Shown one piece after another: positions 1 through 9,398 of a stretch of 64,000 bases of DNA. Positions within the stretch are counted from its first letter, which is position 1, and every line of letters begins with the position of its first letter. Under the pieces are notes generated by a model, which was given only the letters and a program-made list of their open reading frames with translations, searched no databases and was not told where the DNA came from. The translations under genes were made by a program, and so were the position numbers. The stretch is from an uncultured Allomuricauda sp. GTDB lineage: Bacteria > Bacteroidota > Bacteroidia > Flavobacteriales > Flavobacteriaceae. The DNA lies in contig NZ_CANLYK010000001.1 of NCBI RefSeq assembly GCF_947495325.1, positions 372,001-436,000 on the forward strand. The letters are read 5' to 3'.

Positions 1-1
1 C

Positions 2-655
2 GAGCTTACTATTGCTGCAAGTGCTTTTGTAACCTCCATGTTGTTATGGATAGCACACCAAAGTTGGGTAGACCCTTCCATTGCCAATCTAGTACCGGTA
101 CTGGACAGTTATTGGTTAATGATACATGTGGCAGTAATTGTGGGTAGTTATGGACCATTGACCGTAGGTATGATTTTAGGGGTAGTTTCTTTGCTGTTGA
201 TTATCCTTACCACCGAGAAGAATAAAGAGCGCATGGAGCTCAATTTGAAGGAACTCATTATTATTAATGAACTTGCACTTACCGTTGGGCTCGTAATGCT
301 AACTATTGGTAACTTTTTGGGAGGCCAATGGGCCAATGAGAGTTGGGGTCGTTATTGGGGCTGGGATCCCAAAGAAACTTGGGCCTTGATTTCCATTATG
401 GTGTATGCCTTTGTCTTGCATATGCGTCTGGTTCCTGGACTAAGAGGAAATTGGATTTTTAATTTTGCCAGTATTATAGCTTTTGCCAGTATTATGATGA
501 CCTACTTTGGTGTCAACTTTTATTTGGTTGGGTTGCATAGCTATGCCAGTGGCGACCAAGTAATAACTCCTAATTTTATTTGGTATACGGTACTTGGAGT
601 GTTTATTTTAGGAGGTTTAAGTTTTTGGAGGTATAGAATACATTACACTAAATAA
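2..655 (+). CDS. ccsA: Cytochrome c biogenesis protein, CcsA-type C-terminal part (5' truncated)
   Basis: The reading frame is open from base 2, so the gene starts before the window; about 217 residues are visible. At least six hydrophobic helices can be seen. The tryptophan-rich haem-handling motif WGRYWGWDPKETW (codons near 345-385) is diagnostic of the CcsA/CcmC/CcmF family. The protein delivers haem to apocytochromes c on the outer side of the cytoplasmic membrane (System II). In Flavobacteriaceae this domain is often the C-terminal half of a ResB-CcsA fusion, but the N-terminal part lies outside the window, so the fusion cannot be confirmed. Confidence in the family is high; full length is unknown. 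Confidence 0.93.
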   Translation, partial: ELTIAASAFVTSMLLWIAHQSWVDPSIANLVPVLDSYWLMIHVAVIVGSYGPLTVGMILGVVSLLLIILTTEKNKERMELNLKELIIINELALTVGLVMLTIGNFLGGQWANESWGRYWGWDPKETWALISIMVYAFVLHMRLVPGLRGNWIFNFASIIAFASIMMTYFGVNFYLVGLHSYASGDQVITPNFIWYTVLGVFILGGLSFWRYRIHYTK

Positions 656-731
656 TTCTTCCAAAAGTTATCTATTTCAAAAAAAGTTGCATCTTTGCTT
701 CATCATGAAGTTATAAGAATTATGTACACCA

Positions 732-797
732 TAGATGTCACCTTTGGCTTGGAGCCAAATAACTAACCGAAAATCCTTTTCGGCAGAGTGACATTTA
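732..797 (+). promoter_or_regulatory. Three-way-junction RNA leader upstream of the MATE gene
   Basis: A 10-bp closing stem (732-741 with 788-797, one G-T wobble) encloses two perfect 7-bp hairpins: 743-749 with 753-759 (loop TGG) and 767-773 with 777-783 (loop TCC). The closed end is 31 nt before the MATE start codon. It has the architecture of a riboswitch aptamer or a structured 5' leader. I could not match it to a known riboswitch: no TPP, purine, cobalamin or SAM consensus was seen. It could also be a degenerate palindromic repeat. Confidence 0.45.
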
Positions 798-827
798 CCT
801 TCTTTTTTAAACATAATTCTTTCAAAA

Positions 828-2237
828 ATGACAAACTTTAATATACCTTCTTTAAAACAATTATTTAACTATTTCTGGATTGCGATATCTGGTAAAGAGA
901 CAGAATTTACATCCGGCAGTATCCGAAAGGCCATATTTATGCTTTCCATTCCCATGATTTTGGAAATGCTCATGGAATCCATCTTTGCTTTGGTGGATAT
1001 AGCCTATGTTTCCCAAGTCAGTGTGAATGCAGTAGCGACCATTGGACTTACAGAGTCTGTAATTACCTTGATATATGCATTGGCCATAGGTTTAAGTATG
1101 GCAGCTACAGCGGTTGTTGCCCGAAGAATTGGCGAGAAAGACGTTCAGGGAGCTAAAGAGGCTGCAGTACAGGCTATAGGTTTGGGAATACTAATTTCTA
1201 TTTTGCTTGGTATTTTCGGAATCTTATATGCAAAGGAAATATTAGCGCTAATGGGAGGTGAACCCGACTTGATTGCTGAAGGTTATGGCTATACCAAACT
1301 CTTAATAGGAGGTAACATAACCATAATGTTACTTTTTTTGATCAATGCTATTTTCCGGGGTGCCGGTGATGCGTCAATAGCCATGTGGACCTTGGTATTA
1401 TCCAATGGATTGAATATTATTTTGGATCCTATCTTTATTTTTGGTTGGGGTCCGGTCCCTGAGTATGGGGTCATGGGTGCTGCAATAGCTACAAATATTG
1501 GACGTGGAACAGCAGTTTTATTTCAATTGGGAATTTTATTTTTTGGTTGGGGTAAAATAAAGCTGGCTTTAAAGGATTTGGTATTAAACCTTAAAGTAAT
1601 GGTCAATCTGGTCAAAGTTTCCTTAGGTGGTATAGCCCAATTTTTGATAGGAACTTCCAGCTGGGTTTTCTTAATGCGGATTATGTCCGAGTTTGGAAGT
1701 GAGGTGCTGGCCGGCTATACCATTGCCATTAGGGTAATGATGTTTACGCTAATGCCGTCTTGGGGTATGAGTAATGCTGCGGCAACATTGGTCGGACAAA
1801 ACCTAGGAGCTAAAAAACCTGAACGTGCAGAAATATCGGTTTGGAAAACTGGAAAGTACAACGCCTACTTTATGGGTTTGGTTTCTTTGGTATATCTGTT
1901 GTTTGCCAAATCAATAATTTCATGGTTCAATGCAACACCAAGTGTGGTTGAAAATGGAGCATTATGTCTGCAAATTATTGCAGCTGGCTATATTTTCTAC
2001 GCATATGGAATGGTACTGACCCAAGCATTTAATGGAGCGGGCGATACCAAAACACCTACCAAAATAAATTTTTTCTCCTTTTGGATGTTCCAGTTGCCAG
2101 TGGCATATACTGCCGCCTTGGTTTTGGACTGGGGAGCCACAGGGGTTTTTATTGCCATTACCGCTGCGGAGGTAGTATTGGCCATAATGGCAATGATATG
2201 GTTTAAAAAAGGAAACTGGAAAAAAGTAGTGGTGTAA
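828..2237 (+). CDS. MATE family efflux transporter
   Basis: 469 residues with about twelve hydrophobic segments in two related halves, the usual size and layout of MATE (NorM/DinF) exporters. The N-terminal half carries the family pattern IPMILEMLMESIFALVDIAY (from about residue 41), and repeated glycine/proline-rich turns such as GAGDA and GAGDT occur at equivalent points of both halves. The expected role is Na+ or H+ coupled export of cationic drugs or metabolites across the inner membrane; substrate cannot be told. It starts at an ATG and is preceded by a 172-nt gap with a structured three-way junction at 732-797, which may control it. Confidence 0.93.
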   Translation: MTNFNIPSLKQLFNYFWIAISGKETEFTSGSIRKAIFMLSIPMILEMLMESIFALVDIAYVSQVSVNAVATIGLTESVITLIYALAIGLSMAATAVVARRIGEKDVQGAKEAAVQAIGLGILISILLGIFGILYAKEILALMGGEPDLIAEGYGYTKLLIGGNITIMLLFLINAIFRGAGDASIAMWTLVLSNGLNIILDPIFIFGWGPVPEYGVMGAAIATNIGRGTAVLFQLGILFFGWGKIKLALKDLVLNLKVMVNLVKVSLGGIAQFLIGTSSWVFLMRIMSEFGSEVLAGYTIAIRVMMFTLMPSWGMSNAAATLVGQNLGAKKPERAEISVWKTGKYNAYFMGLVSLVYLLFAKSIISWFNATPSVVENGALCLQIIAAGYIFYAYGMVLTQAFNGAGDTKTPTKINFFSFWMFQLPVAYTAALVLDWGATGVFIAITAAEVVLAIMAMIWFKKGNWKKVVV

Positions 2238-2288
2238 TACATAGTCTTTTAGCGATTGTATTATTTTTACACATCACTTATTTGGGTA

Positions 2289-5015
2289 ATGTATTTTTAT
2301 AGATATTTATTTCCAATTTTTCTTGGGATGATTTTCAATGGTCATGCCCAGAACTTATTGGAAAAAGAAAATATCGTTCCGGCTAACGCAGCTGATGCCG
2401 AAAAAATATATGTACAGCTTAGTGGAAATACCTATAGCACCATAGAGACCATTTGGTTCAAGGCTATCGTAGTTAATGCCTTCAACAATACACCAACAAC
2501 AAAAAGTGGTATCCTGCATGTGGAGCTAATTGATCTTTTGGACCAACGTATTGTTGATAATAAGCTTTTAAAAATAAACAGCGGTATCGCAGATAGTTTT
2601 TTTCAGCTACATTCCAACTATCGTGAAGGTAAATATATAATTAGGGCCTATACGGAGTGGAATAAAAATTTTGGAACGGACTTTATATTTTCAACTACCA
2701 TAAATATCTATCAATTCCAGCTACAGGAAAATAAACCAAACCCTATTAGGGATGTTGTTTTTACGAAGGACCTATCAGAAAATAAATTTACTATTTCCTC
2801 TAAGGTATTTCCCTTGGAATTGGACAGTCTTCATAAGGGTAAATCAATGGTATATCTAAATTGGGAAGGAGGTACCGATTCCATTGAAGTAAAACATAAA
2901 AAAAACCTAGGAACCTTAATTGAATACAACGTACCTCTTGATGCGCAGATAATTAATTATCAATTAAAGACACAGAACAAGAAATTTACAAAATCTGTGG
3001 TGCTGGATGAGGAATATGGTTCTCTAAGTTTTTTTCCGGAAGGAGGATCATTGGTAAATGGTCTTGAGAGTAATGTTGGATTCAAGTATCTGGATTATAG
3101 AGGAAAAGGATCAAAAATTAAGGGGATTTTGGTGGATGAAGAGGAGAACAAAATCATCAGTTTTGAAAGCAATGCATTGGGCATGGGGAAAGTAGCTTTA
3201 CAGCCCAAAGCAGGAAAAACCTATTATGGTGTGTTACGAACCAAAAACGGAAATACGTTTAAATATGTATTGCCAAAAGCCAAAACGGAAGGCACGGTTC
3301 TTAACATTTCCAATACAAAAAGCTATCGGAATCTTTTTTTTCGCGCTAAGTCCAAAAAACCCGATAGTGTTTTTGTAAAGGTATTCCATAAGGGAAAGGA
3401 TATTTTGTTTTTAAAATCGAAGTTAAAAAGGGGTCGATTTGCCTATCGTATTATGAATGAACAATTACCTCACGGGGTAATTCGCGTCACCGTTTATGAC
3501 AAAAATTATAAACCAATAAATGAACGCCATTTTTTCAATTCAGTACCCAATGAAAATTTGAAAGTGTCAATTAAAACTGATGAACAGGAATATAAATTGA
3601 GGGATAGTGTTGTAGTTTCAATTGGCACAGAAAGAGACAATATTCCAATTCCTGCATCAGTATCCATAATGGCTATAGATTCAGCGTATTTTTCGGAAAC
3701 CAATGTCAGTAGAAGTAATATTATATCATATTTTTTATTGGAGTCGGATATAAGGGGAGAAATTGAAAACCCATTTTATTATTTTGAGAATGATAAACAT
3801 TTGTCTGATTTGGATAATTTAATGTTGACTCAGGGATGGAGCAACTATAAATATGATGAATTAAAAAAAGCCAAATATGTTCAAGCGGAAAAGGGTCTGG
3901 AATTATCTGGCACCGTAGGAGGAATGCAAAGGGTCAAGAAAAGAAAGAAACTGAAAAATAATACGTATACCATCAATATGGTTTTCTTTAGTGATCCAAT
4001 ACAGGCATATAGCCAGGAAATTGATAGTACAGGACACTTTAGGTTTGCACTCAATGAAAGCTATGGAAATGGTATGAAATTTGTAATTCAACCAGCAGAT
4101 TTACGCAACAAAAGCGATTTTTTCAAAGTAAATATTAAAAGACGCAAAATACCTGAGATAGCTTACGAACTTGACAAAGTTATTGTACCCGTTGATAGTA
4201 TTATTGAAAAAAGGGTTGTTGAAAAAATGAAGGAGAACATTCGTTTGGATCCTTTTCTGTTGCCGAACACCATAGCGCTCAATGAAGTAGTTGTAAGCGA
4301 TTATGAGCTTACCCCAAAAAGGACGGAAATGAAGGAGCTGCATGGTCTTCCGGATGTTGTCATTGATAACAATGAGCTTATAAAAAATAAAAAGAATTGG
4401 ACAGGACAGTTATATCAATGGCTATTGTTCAATTATCCAGAAGAACTGGAAGTCATAAGGGTAGGTCCAGGGGGAGGTTTTCAGATAGCACGTGTGCATG
4501 GGGCAGGATTCACGTATGTTGTAGTTGATGGAATTCCAGTCAATATAGATAATTATGATATCATTGGTAATATTCCATTGGAAGCAATTAAAAGTGCGGA
4601 AATTTTAAGAAATACTTCTTCTGCAAATAGATATTGTTCGGAAGTCTTTAATTCTCCTTGCATATCTCTACCTGAGTTTCCAGCTATCCTGGCTCTTTAT
4701 ACCTATTCGGGCAAAGGACTTTTTGGTGCCTTTCCCCAAAAGACTAGCCTGCTTAAGGATACTGCACCCCAATATTCTCCGAAAAGGGAGTTTTATGTAC
4801 CCGAATATACCAATCCCTCTAAAATAGATTGGAGTGTACCAGACCTAAGAACCCTACTTCATTGGCAACCCAACATTAGTACCAATACAGATGGTACCGC
4901 AAACATAACTTTCTTTAATGGGGATACCACCGGAAAAATGATAGTAATCTGCGAAGGTATAACGGCAGATGGGAGCGTGGGCTATTCAGAAATAACATAT
5001 GAAATTGTGGAATGA
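2289..5015 (+). CDS. Secreted MG2-like / TonB-plug domain protein
   Basis: About 908 residues from the ATG at 2289; an upstream in-frame TTG at 2256 would spoil the signal peptide (MYFYRYLFPIFLGMIFNGHAQ region), so the ATG is preferred. After the signal peptide comes a macroglobulin-like region (roughly residues 35-140: YVQLSGNTYSTIETIWFKA, typical MG2 form), then beta-rich segments. Near residue 670 a stretch ALNEVVVSDYEL precedes a plug-like segment (YVVVDGIPVNID ... GNIPLEAIKSAEILR). No outer-membrane barrel follows. Similar proteins are common in Flavobacteriia and annotated as hypothetical or plug-domain proteins; function is unknown, location probably outer membrane or periplasm. Confidence 0.8.
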   Translation: MYFYRYLFPIFLGMIFNGHAQNLLEKENIVPANAADAEKIYVQLSGNTYSTIETIWFKAIVVNAFNNTPTTKSGILHVELIDLLDQRIVDNKLLKINSGIADSFFQLHSNYREGKYIIRAYTEWNKNFGTDFIFSTTINIYQFQLQENKPNPIRDVVFTKDLSENKFTISSKVFPLELDSLHKGKSMVYLNWEGGTDSIEVKHKKNLGTLIEYNVPLDAQIINYQLKTQNKKFTKSVVLDEEYGSLSFFPEGGSLVNGLESNVGFKYLDYRGKGSKIKGILVDEEENKIISFESNALGMGKVALQPKAGKTYYGVLRTKNGNTFKYVLPKAKTEGTVLNISNTKSYRNLFFRAKSKKPDSVFVKVFHKGKDILFLKSKLKRGRFAYRIMNEQLPHGVIRVTVYDKNYKPINERHFFNSVPNENLKVSIKTDEQEYKLRDSVVVSIGTERDNIPIPASVSIMAIDSAYFSETNVSRSNIISYFLLESDIRGEIENPFYYFENDKHLSDLDNLMLTQGWSNYKYDELKKAKYVQAEKGLELSGTVGGMQRVKKRKKLKNNTYTINMVFFSDPIQAYSQEIDSTGHFRFALNESYGNGMKFVIQPADLRNKSDFFKVNIKRRKIPEIAYELDKVIVPVDSIIEKRVVEKMKENIRLDPFLLPNTIALNEVVVSDYELTPKRTEMKELHGLPDVVIDNNELIKNKKNWTGQLYQWLLFNYPEELEVIRVGPGGGFQIARVHGAGFTYVVVDGIPVNIDNYDIIGNIPLEAIKSAEILRNTSSANRYCSEVFNSPCISLPEFPAILALYTYSGKGLFGAFPQKTSLLKDTAPQYSPKREFYVPEYTNPSKIDWSVPDLRTLLHWQPNISTNTDGTANITFFNGDTTGKMIVICEGITADGSVGYSEITYEIVE

Positions 5016-5105
5016 TTAAACCACTAAATTTTGTAACTTCATTTCTCTATTAAATCAGGGAAAGTAGAAGGAGAATCTTTTGTAGTAATTATTTTGATAA
5101 TTTAT

Positions 5106-6269
5106 ATGGACCAAAAAGGAGTAAATACGGTTTGCACACATACTGGGGAATTGGAGGATAAAGAATTCAAGGGAGTCATTTCTCCTTTGTACATGAGTAC
5201 TTCCTATGCTTTTGAAGATGTTGATGTAAAACGTTATCCAAGATATTTTAATACACCGAACCAAGAAGCATTGTGTAAAAAATTAGCAGCATTGGAACAT
5301 GCCGAAGCGGCAATGATTTTTGGAAGTGGGATGGCGGCCATTAGTACAGGACTGATGACTTTTTTACAAGCAGGGGACCATATTGTCTTGCAACAGACTC
5401 TTTATGGTGGCACTTATAATTTTGTAGCTACCCAACTGGAGAAGTACGGTATTGGGTATTCATTTACCAGTGGATGGGCGGTTGAGGATTTTGAAAAAGA
5501 AATCAAACTAAACACCAAGGTGATTTATATTGAAACTCCCTCGAATCCATTGTTGACGATTACCAATTTAAAGGAAGTTTCAAACTTGGCTAGGCAGCGT
5601 GGCATTTTAACGATGATTGATAATACTTTTGCTAGTCCTGTTAATCAAAACCCTATTGATTTTGGTATAGATGTGGTGCTTCACAGTGCCACAAAATATA
5701 TGGGAGGTCATTCGGACATCTGTGCAGGTGTTATTACATCATCCGAAGAAAATATGGAGAAGGTTTTTCAGACCGCTATTTGTTTTGGAGGAAGTTTAAG
5801 CGACTATACCGTTTGGCTTTTGGAACGAAGTATTAAAACGATGGGAATTCGAGTTAATGCCCAAAATGAAAATGCTATGAAGATGGCGGTGTATTTAAAC
5901 AGCAACAAGGATATTGAAAATGTGTACTACCCTGGTCTTGAATCCCATAATGATCACAACTTGGCCAAATCCCAAATGAAAGGGTTTGGAGGAATGCTCA
6001 CTTTTGAATTAAATCCAGATATTAATGTTTCTTTGTTTTTTAAGAACCTTAAACTGATTAAACCGGCAATGAGCTTGGCAGGAGTGGAAAGCACAGTATC
6101 TTCTCCGGTACAGACTTCACATGCACTTATGAGTCCTGAAGACCGTATGAAACAAGGAATCAATAGTTCTCAGGTGCGTTTTTCGTTAGGAATAGAAGAA
6201 ATTGAGGACTTAGCAACCGATATTGAGCAGGCCATAGCCAAAGTTAAATCTGCGACAGTTCCCGCATAA
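5106..6269 (+). CDS. Trans-sulfuration family PLP enzyme (cystathionine gamma-synthase / methionine gamma-lyase type)
   Basis: About 387 residues from ATG 5106 (a TTG lies 12 nt upstream in frame). Family hallmarks: VCTHTGELED start, FGSGMAAISTGLM, IDNTFASPVNQNP, and SATKYMGGHSDICAG with the PLP-binding lysine near residue 197. It is a fold-type I PLP enzyme acting on cystathionine, O-acyl-homoserine or methionine; which reaction cannot be decided by eye. It is 10 nt upstream of bshB1, so the two may be cotranscribed, which would link sulfur amino-acid metabolism with bacillithiol synthesis. Length fits the family. Confidence 0.93.
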   Translation: MDQKGVNTVCTHTGELEDKEFKGVISPLYMSTSYAFEDVDVKRYPRYFNTPNQEALCKKLAALEHAEAAMIFGSGMAAISTGLMTFLQAGDHIVLQQTLYGGTYNFVATQLEKYGIGYSFTSGWAVEDFEKEIKLNTKVIYIETPSNPLLTITNLKEVSNLARQRGILTMIDNTFASPVNQNPIDFGIDVVLHSATKYMGGHSDICAGVITSSEENMEKVFQTAICFGGSLSDYTVWLLERSIKTMGIRVNAQNENAMKMAVYLNSNKDIENVYYPGLESHNDHNLAKSQMKGFGGMLTFELNPDINVSLFFKNLKLIKPAMSLAGVESTVSSPVQTSHALMSPEDRMKQGINSSQVRFSLGIEEIEDLATDIEQAIAKVKSATVPA

Positions 6270-6279
6270 CAGAATATTG

Positions 6280-7002
6280 ATGAAATTAGACATTTTAGTA
6301 TTTGGAGCCCATCCTGATGACGCAGAGCTTGGAGCTGGCGGAACAATTGCAAAAGAAGTTGCCAGAGGCAAAAAAGTAGGTATAATTGATTTAACCCGGG
6401 GTGAATTGGGAACAAGGGGGTCAGCTGAAATAAGAGATAAAGAGGCCGAAAAGGCTGCAAATATTTTAGGAGTATCCGTGCGGGAAAATATGGAATTTGC
6501 TGATGGTTTCTTTGTAAATGACAAGGAACACCAAATGGAAGTGATTAAAATGATAAGAAAATATTGCCCGGAAATTGTGTTGTGCAATGCTATTGATGAC
6601 AGACATATTGATCACCCAAAAGGTAGTAGATTAGTTAGCGATGCATGCTTCTTAAGCGGTTTAGTTAAAATCGACACAAGATTGGCAGGGGAGGACCAAT
6701 GGCAGGAGGCTTGGCGACCAAAAAAAGTATATCACTATATCCAATGGAAAAATCTGGAACCTGACTTTGCCGTTGACGTTTCCGGTTTTATTACTAAAAA
6801 GACAGAATCCATTTTAGCGTATTCCTCACAATTTTTCGACCCTAAAAGTGATGAGCCTGAAACTCCAATAAGCAGTAAAAATTTTATTGACAGTGTTAAT
6901 TATAGAGCCAGGGATTTGGGAAGGCTTATAGGTGTGGAACATGCTGAAGGCTTTACTGTAGGACGTGTGCCTGCTGTGGATAATTTAGATGATTTAATTT
7001 AA
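6280..7002 (+). CDS. bshB1: Bacillithiol biosynthesis deacetylase BshB1
   Basis: 240 residues from ATG 6280 (a TTG immediately precedes it). The N-terminus MKLDILVFGAHPDDAELG carries the AHPDD zinc motif of the PIG-L/LmbE family. RHIDHPKGSRLV supplies the other metal histidine. It removes the acetyl group from N-acetylglucosaminyl-malate in the second step of bacillithiol synthesis in the cytoplasm. BshB1-type N-termini and this length are characteristic in Bacteroidota. The other steps (bshA, bshC) are not in the window. It follows the trans-sulfuration enzyme by 10 nt and converges on the histidine kinase gene. Confidence 0.93.
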   Translation: MKLDILVFGAHPDDAELGAGGTIAKEVARGKKVGIIDLTRGELGTRGSAEIRDKEAEKAANILGVSVRENMEFADGFFVNDKEHQMEVIKMIRKYCPEIVLCNAIDDRHIDHPKGSRLVSDACFLSGLVKIDTRLAGEDQWQEAWRPKKVYHYIQWKNLEPDFAVDVSGFITKKTESILAYSSQFFDPKSDEPETPISSKNFIDSVNYRARDLGRLIGVEHAEGFTVGRVPAVDNLDDLI

Positions 7003-7006
7003 CTTA

Positions 7007-9097
7007 CTAACCCGCTTTTTGGTATCTTTTTTCCGCTTTTGGTACGGTAAAGAAAAAAGTTGAGCCTTTTCTGAGTGCACTTTCTACCCAGATTTCACCC
7101 TTGTTCATTTGAATCATTTCTTTACATAGCGAAAGGCCTAAGCCAGTACCTTTTTCATTGTTGGTACCGTAGGTGGTAATGTTGGTTGTGTCGGTAAATA
7201 TCTTTTTTTGGATATCCTTGTTCATTCCAATTCCTGTATCTCGTATCATTACTTGGAAAACGTCCCTTTTTTCTTCTAATTCAATTGTAATAAGACCATT
7301 TTCGGGTGTAAATTTAATGGCGTTGCTCAGCAAATTTCTAACGGCGATATCTATTTGATTTTGATCCGCCCAAATAAGCTGACTTTCATTAAACTCTTGA
7401 GTAATTATTTTTATTGATTTACTGGCTGCTAGTTCGGATAGTAATTTCACATTTCCGACTATTATTTTGTCAATGGAAGTTCGTCTGGGTTTGGTAGTTA
7501 CACCATTAAGTTGAGTTTGACCCCATGACAAAAGATTGTTCAAAGAAAATGATATGTGCTCAACATCAGCCTTTAATTTTGGAATGAACGAGATAAACTC
7601 CTCTTTTCCAATTTCACCATCAGTGAATAATTTGAGCATTCCCTGTAATGCACCAATAGGACCCCTTAGGTCATGGGCTATTATTGAAAACAGCTTGGTT
7701 TTGGTTTTGTTTATTTCATGTAATTCGGATTCCCGTTCACTGACCACTTCGGATTTTTCATGCAATTCCTTGTTTAACTTCTTTTGAATATTTTCACTCC
7801 GCCTTATCAAGAATGTAACAACGGCTAAAATTAATAGGATGATGACTGTAAAGTAGATGTAATTACGCTGTTTGGCCAAGGCAGTTTGGTTTGAAGCAAT
7901 AAGCTCTTTTTTCTCCTGTTCATACCCCATTTTCACTTCCAATAAAGATAGACTTTGTCTATTCTTATCCAGTGAAAGTGAATCTGAAAGTGTTTTGAAA
8001 ATTTCAAGATAATTTAAAGCTACAGAATGGTTGTTATTGTTTTTATGAAGCTCATATAGGGTCTCCGCACATTCTATTTGTCCCTGTAAAGTTTTAATTT
8101 TCTGTGATAACTGCAAGCCTTGGTTAGCGTATTGTAGGGCAAGACTATCCCTACCTAAACCTAAATACACTTTTGCCATCCCCTTTAAAAGCTGAATTTT
8201 AGCTCTTTCATCATCAAGGTATTGTCTATGTAGCATATCACTTTGATCATACCAATATAAGGCCCATTGGTATTTTTTTTGCTCAAGATAGACATCTCCT
8301 TTTACGGCATACGCATAGGCTAACCAGTCGTAAATTTTATGTTTTTCAAAAGTTGAAATACTCTTGTTAACATTAAACATGGCATAGTCAAAGTTTTTTG
8401 CCTCCTTGTATAGGTAGGCCATATTGCTTTGGGTTTCGGCATGAATTTTATCATTCCCCAATTGTTTATTTATTGCTATAACAGTATCATAAAAACTCAA
8501 TGCATTTTTAAAGTCTTTTTGGTCAGCATATAGATTGGCAATACTTTCGTTCAAAATGGAAAGCATATGTTTATTGTCTATTTGCTTAGCAACATCAATT
8601 CCTTGTAAGAAAAGATTAAGGGCCTGGGCGTAGTTACCTTCATAACTATAATCATGTGCCAGACCATTGATAAGGTTTAATTCGCATTTTTTATCTTGGA
8701 TTTCCTTACAAAGTTTGAGTGCTTTCTTGAATATGGATTTAGATTTCTCTCTGTTTCCTTCATCAGAATAGTAATTCCCAATGTTTTCCAAAGCTTTTAT
8801 TTCTCCATGTACAAAACCAATGTCCCTGCTGAATTTTAATGCCCTTTGCGATATATTTTTCAAGCTATCGTTGTTTATAAAACGATATACATGGGCAAGG
8901 TCGGCAAGTAAGTTTATATGGGTGGTATCCTTTGGATTGAACTTATTTGCGGTTTCCAATCGTTTTAATCGGAATGTGAGGCTATCCCTTTTGTTTTGTT
9001 GACCTTGTGATGGGAGTGCAAAAAGGAACACACAAAAAAACAGGATTGTTTTTCCAAGGAGTTTTTGGAGATTAAAGCAATGTGTCATTTGGGACAT
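7007..9097 (-). CDS. TPR-containing sensor histidine kinase
   Basis: About 696 residues from the ATG at 9097. A GTG at 9169 would extend it, but it would place coding sequence over a regulatory-looking motif and bury the signal peptide, so it is not chosen. Layout: signal peptide (LGKTILFFCVFLFALPSQG), then tetratricopeptide-like helices to about residue 390, one membrane helix (YIYFTVIILLILAVVTFLI), a coiled linker, HisKA with phospho-acceptor in FSIIAHDLRGPIG, and HATPase with NLLSNAIKFTPENG, RDTGIGMN and GTGLGLSLCKEM. The TPR part faces the periplasm. No response regulator is adjacent. The 11-mer CTTTCACAACA lies 59 nt upstream of the start on its own strand. Confidence 0.93.
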   Translation of the reverse strand: MSQMTHCFNLQKLLGKTILFFCVFLFALPSQGQQNKRDSLTFRLKRLETANKFNPKDTTHINLLADLAHVYRFINNDSLKNISQRALKFSRDIGFVHGEIKALENIGNYYSDEGNREKSKSIFKKALKLCKEIQDKKCELNLINGLAHDYSYEGNYAQALNLFLQGIDVAKQIDNKHMLSILNESIANLYADQKDFKNALSFYDTVIAINKQLGNDKIHAETQSNMAYLYKEAKNFDYAMFNVNKSISTFEKHKIYDWLAYAYAVKGDVYLEQKKYQWALYWYDQSDMLHRQYLDDERAKIQLLKGMAKVYLGLGRDSLALQYANQGLQLSQKIKTLQGQIECAETLYELHKNNNNHSVALNYLEIFKTLSDSLSLDKNRQSLSLLEVKMGYEQEKKELIASNQTALAKQRNYIYFTVIILLILAVVTFLIRRSENIQKKLNKELHEKSEVVSERESELHEINKTKTKLFSIIAHDLRGPIGALQGMLKLFTDGEIGKEEFISFIPKLKADVEHISFSLNNLLSWGQTQLNGVTTKPRRTSIDKIIVGNVKLLSELAASKSIKIITQEFNESQLIWADQNQIDIAVRNLLSNAIKFTPENGLITIELEEKRDVFQVMIRDTGIGMNKDIQKKIFTDTTNITTYGTNNEKGTGLGLSLCKEMIQMNKGEIWVESALRKGSTFFFTVPKAEKRYQKAG

Positions 9098-9155
9098 AAA
9101 ACATCTAAATCTTGAAAAGTAAAAATAGTTTTGAAGTTCATTGTTTTGAATTATT

Positions 9156-9166
9156 TGTTGTGAAAG
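9156..9166 (-). promoter_or_regulatory. CTTTCACAACA motif upstream of the TPR histidine kinase
   Basis: Read on the minus strand, the 11-mer CTTTCACAACA is identical to the two copies at 24883-24893 and 24904-24914 next to the LytTR regulator. A weaker partner, TTCAAAACA, begins 14 nt further toward the gene. It is a candidate binding site for the same LytTR regulator. Confidence 0.4.
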
Positions 9167-9354
9167 CACAAAAAATGTGTGTTTTGGCCATGAAAAAGTG
9201 TATTTCGTCGATAATAGGCCACAAAAAAATTTCTAAATCTTGAAATATGGGCTAGGAGTTACAAAGTCTATTTAAACAATTGCAAGTTGATGGCACCAAA
9301 AAAATTAGTTTTACAAGTTGTTTAAAATTTACCTTTAGGTAAACAGTAATTTAT

Positions 9355-9385
9355 TTTGGTTGAATTGATAAAAAAGGTATTTTTG
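9355..9385 (+). promoter_or_regulatory. Promoter of tRNA-His (-33 TTTG, -7 TATTTTTG)
   Basis: TTTG at 9355-9358, then a 19-nt spacer, then TATTTTTG at 9378-9385. This is an exact match to the Bacteroidota sigma-A consensus TTTG-N19-TAnnTTTG. It sits 13 nt before the mature tRNA 5' end, as expected for a stable RNA gene. Confidence 0.8.
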
Positions 9386-9398
9386 CAACCGCTAAAAT

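Noticed and set aside
732..797. TPP, purine, SAM or cobalamin riboswitch
   Set aside because: None of their conserved core sequences is present; only the general three-way junction shape is shared.
5094..5105. TTG at 5094 as start of the trans-sulfuration enzyme
   Set aside because: Adds only MIIY before an ATG that fits the family start; ATG 5106 preferred. Same reasoning applies at 2256, 6277, 33859 and 42152.
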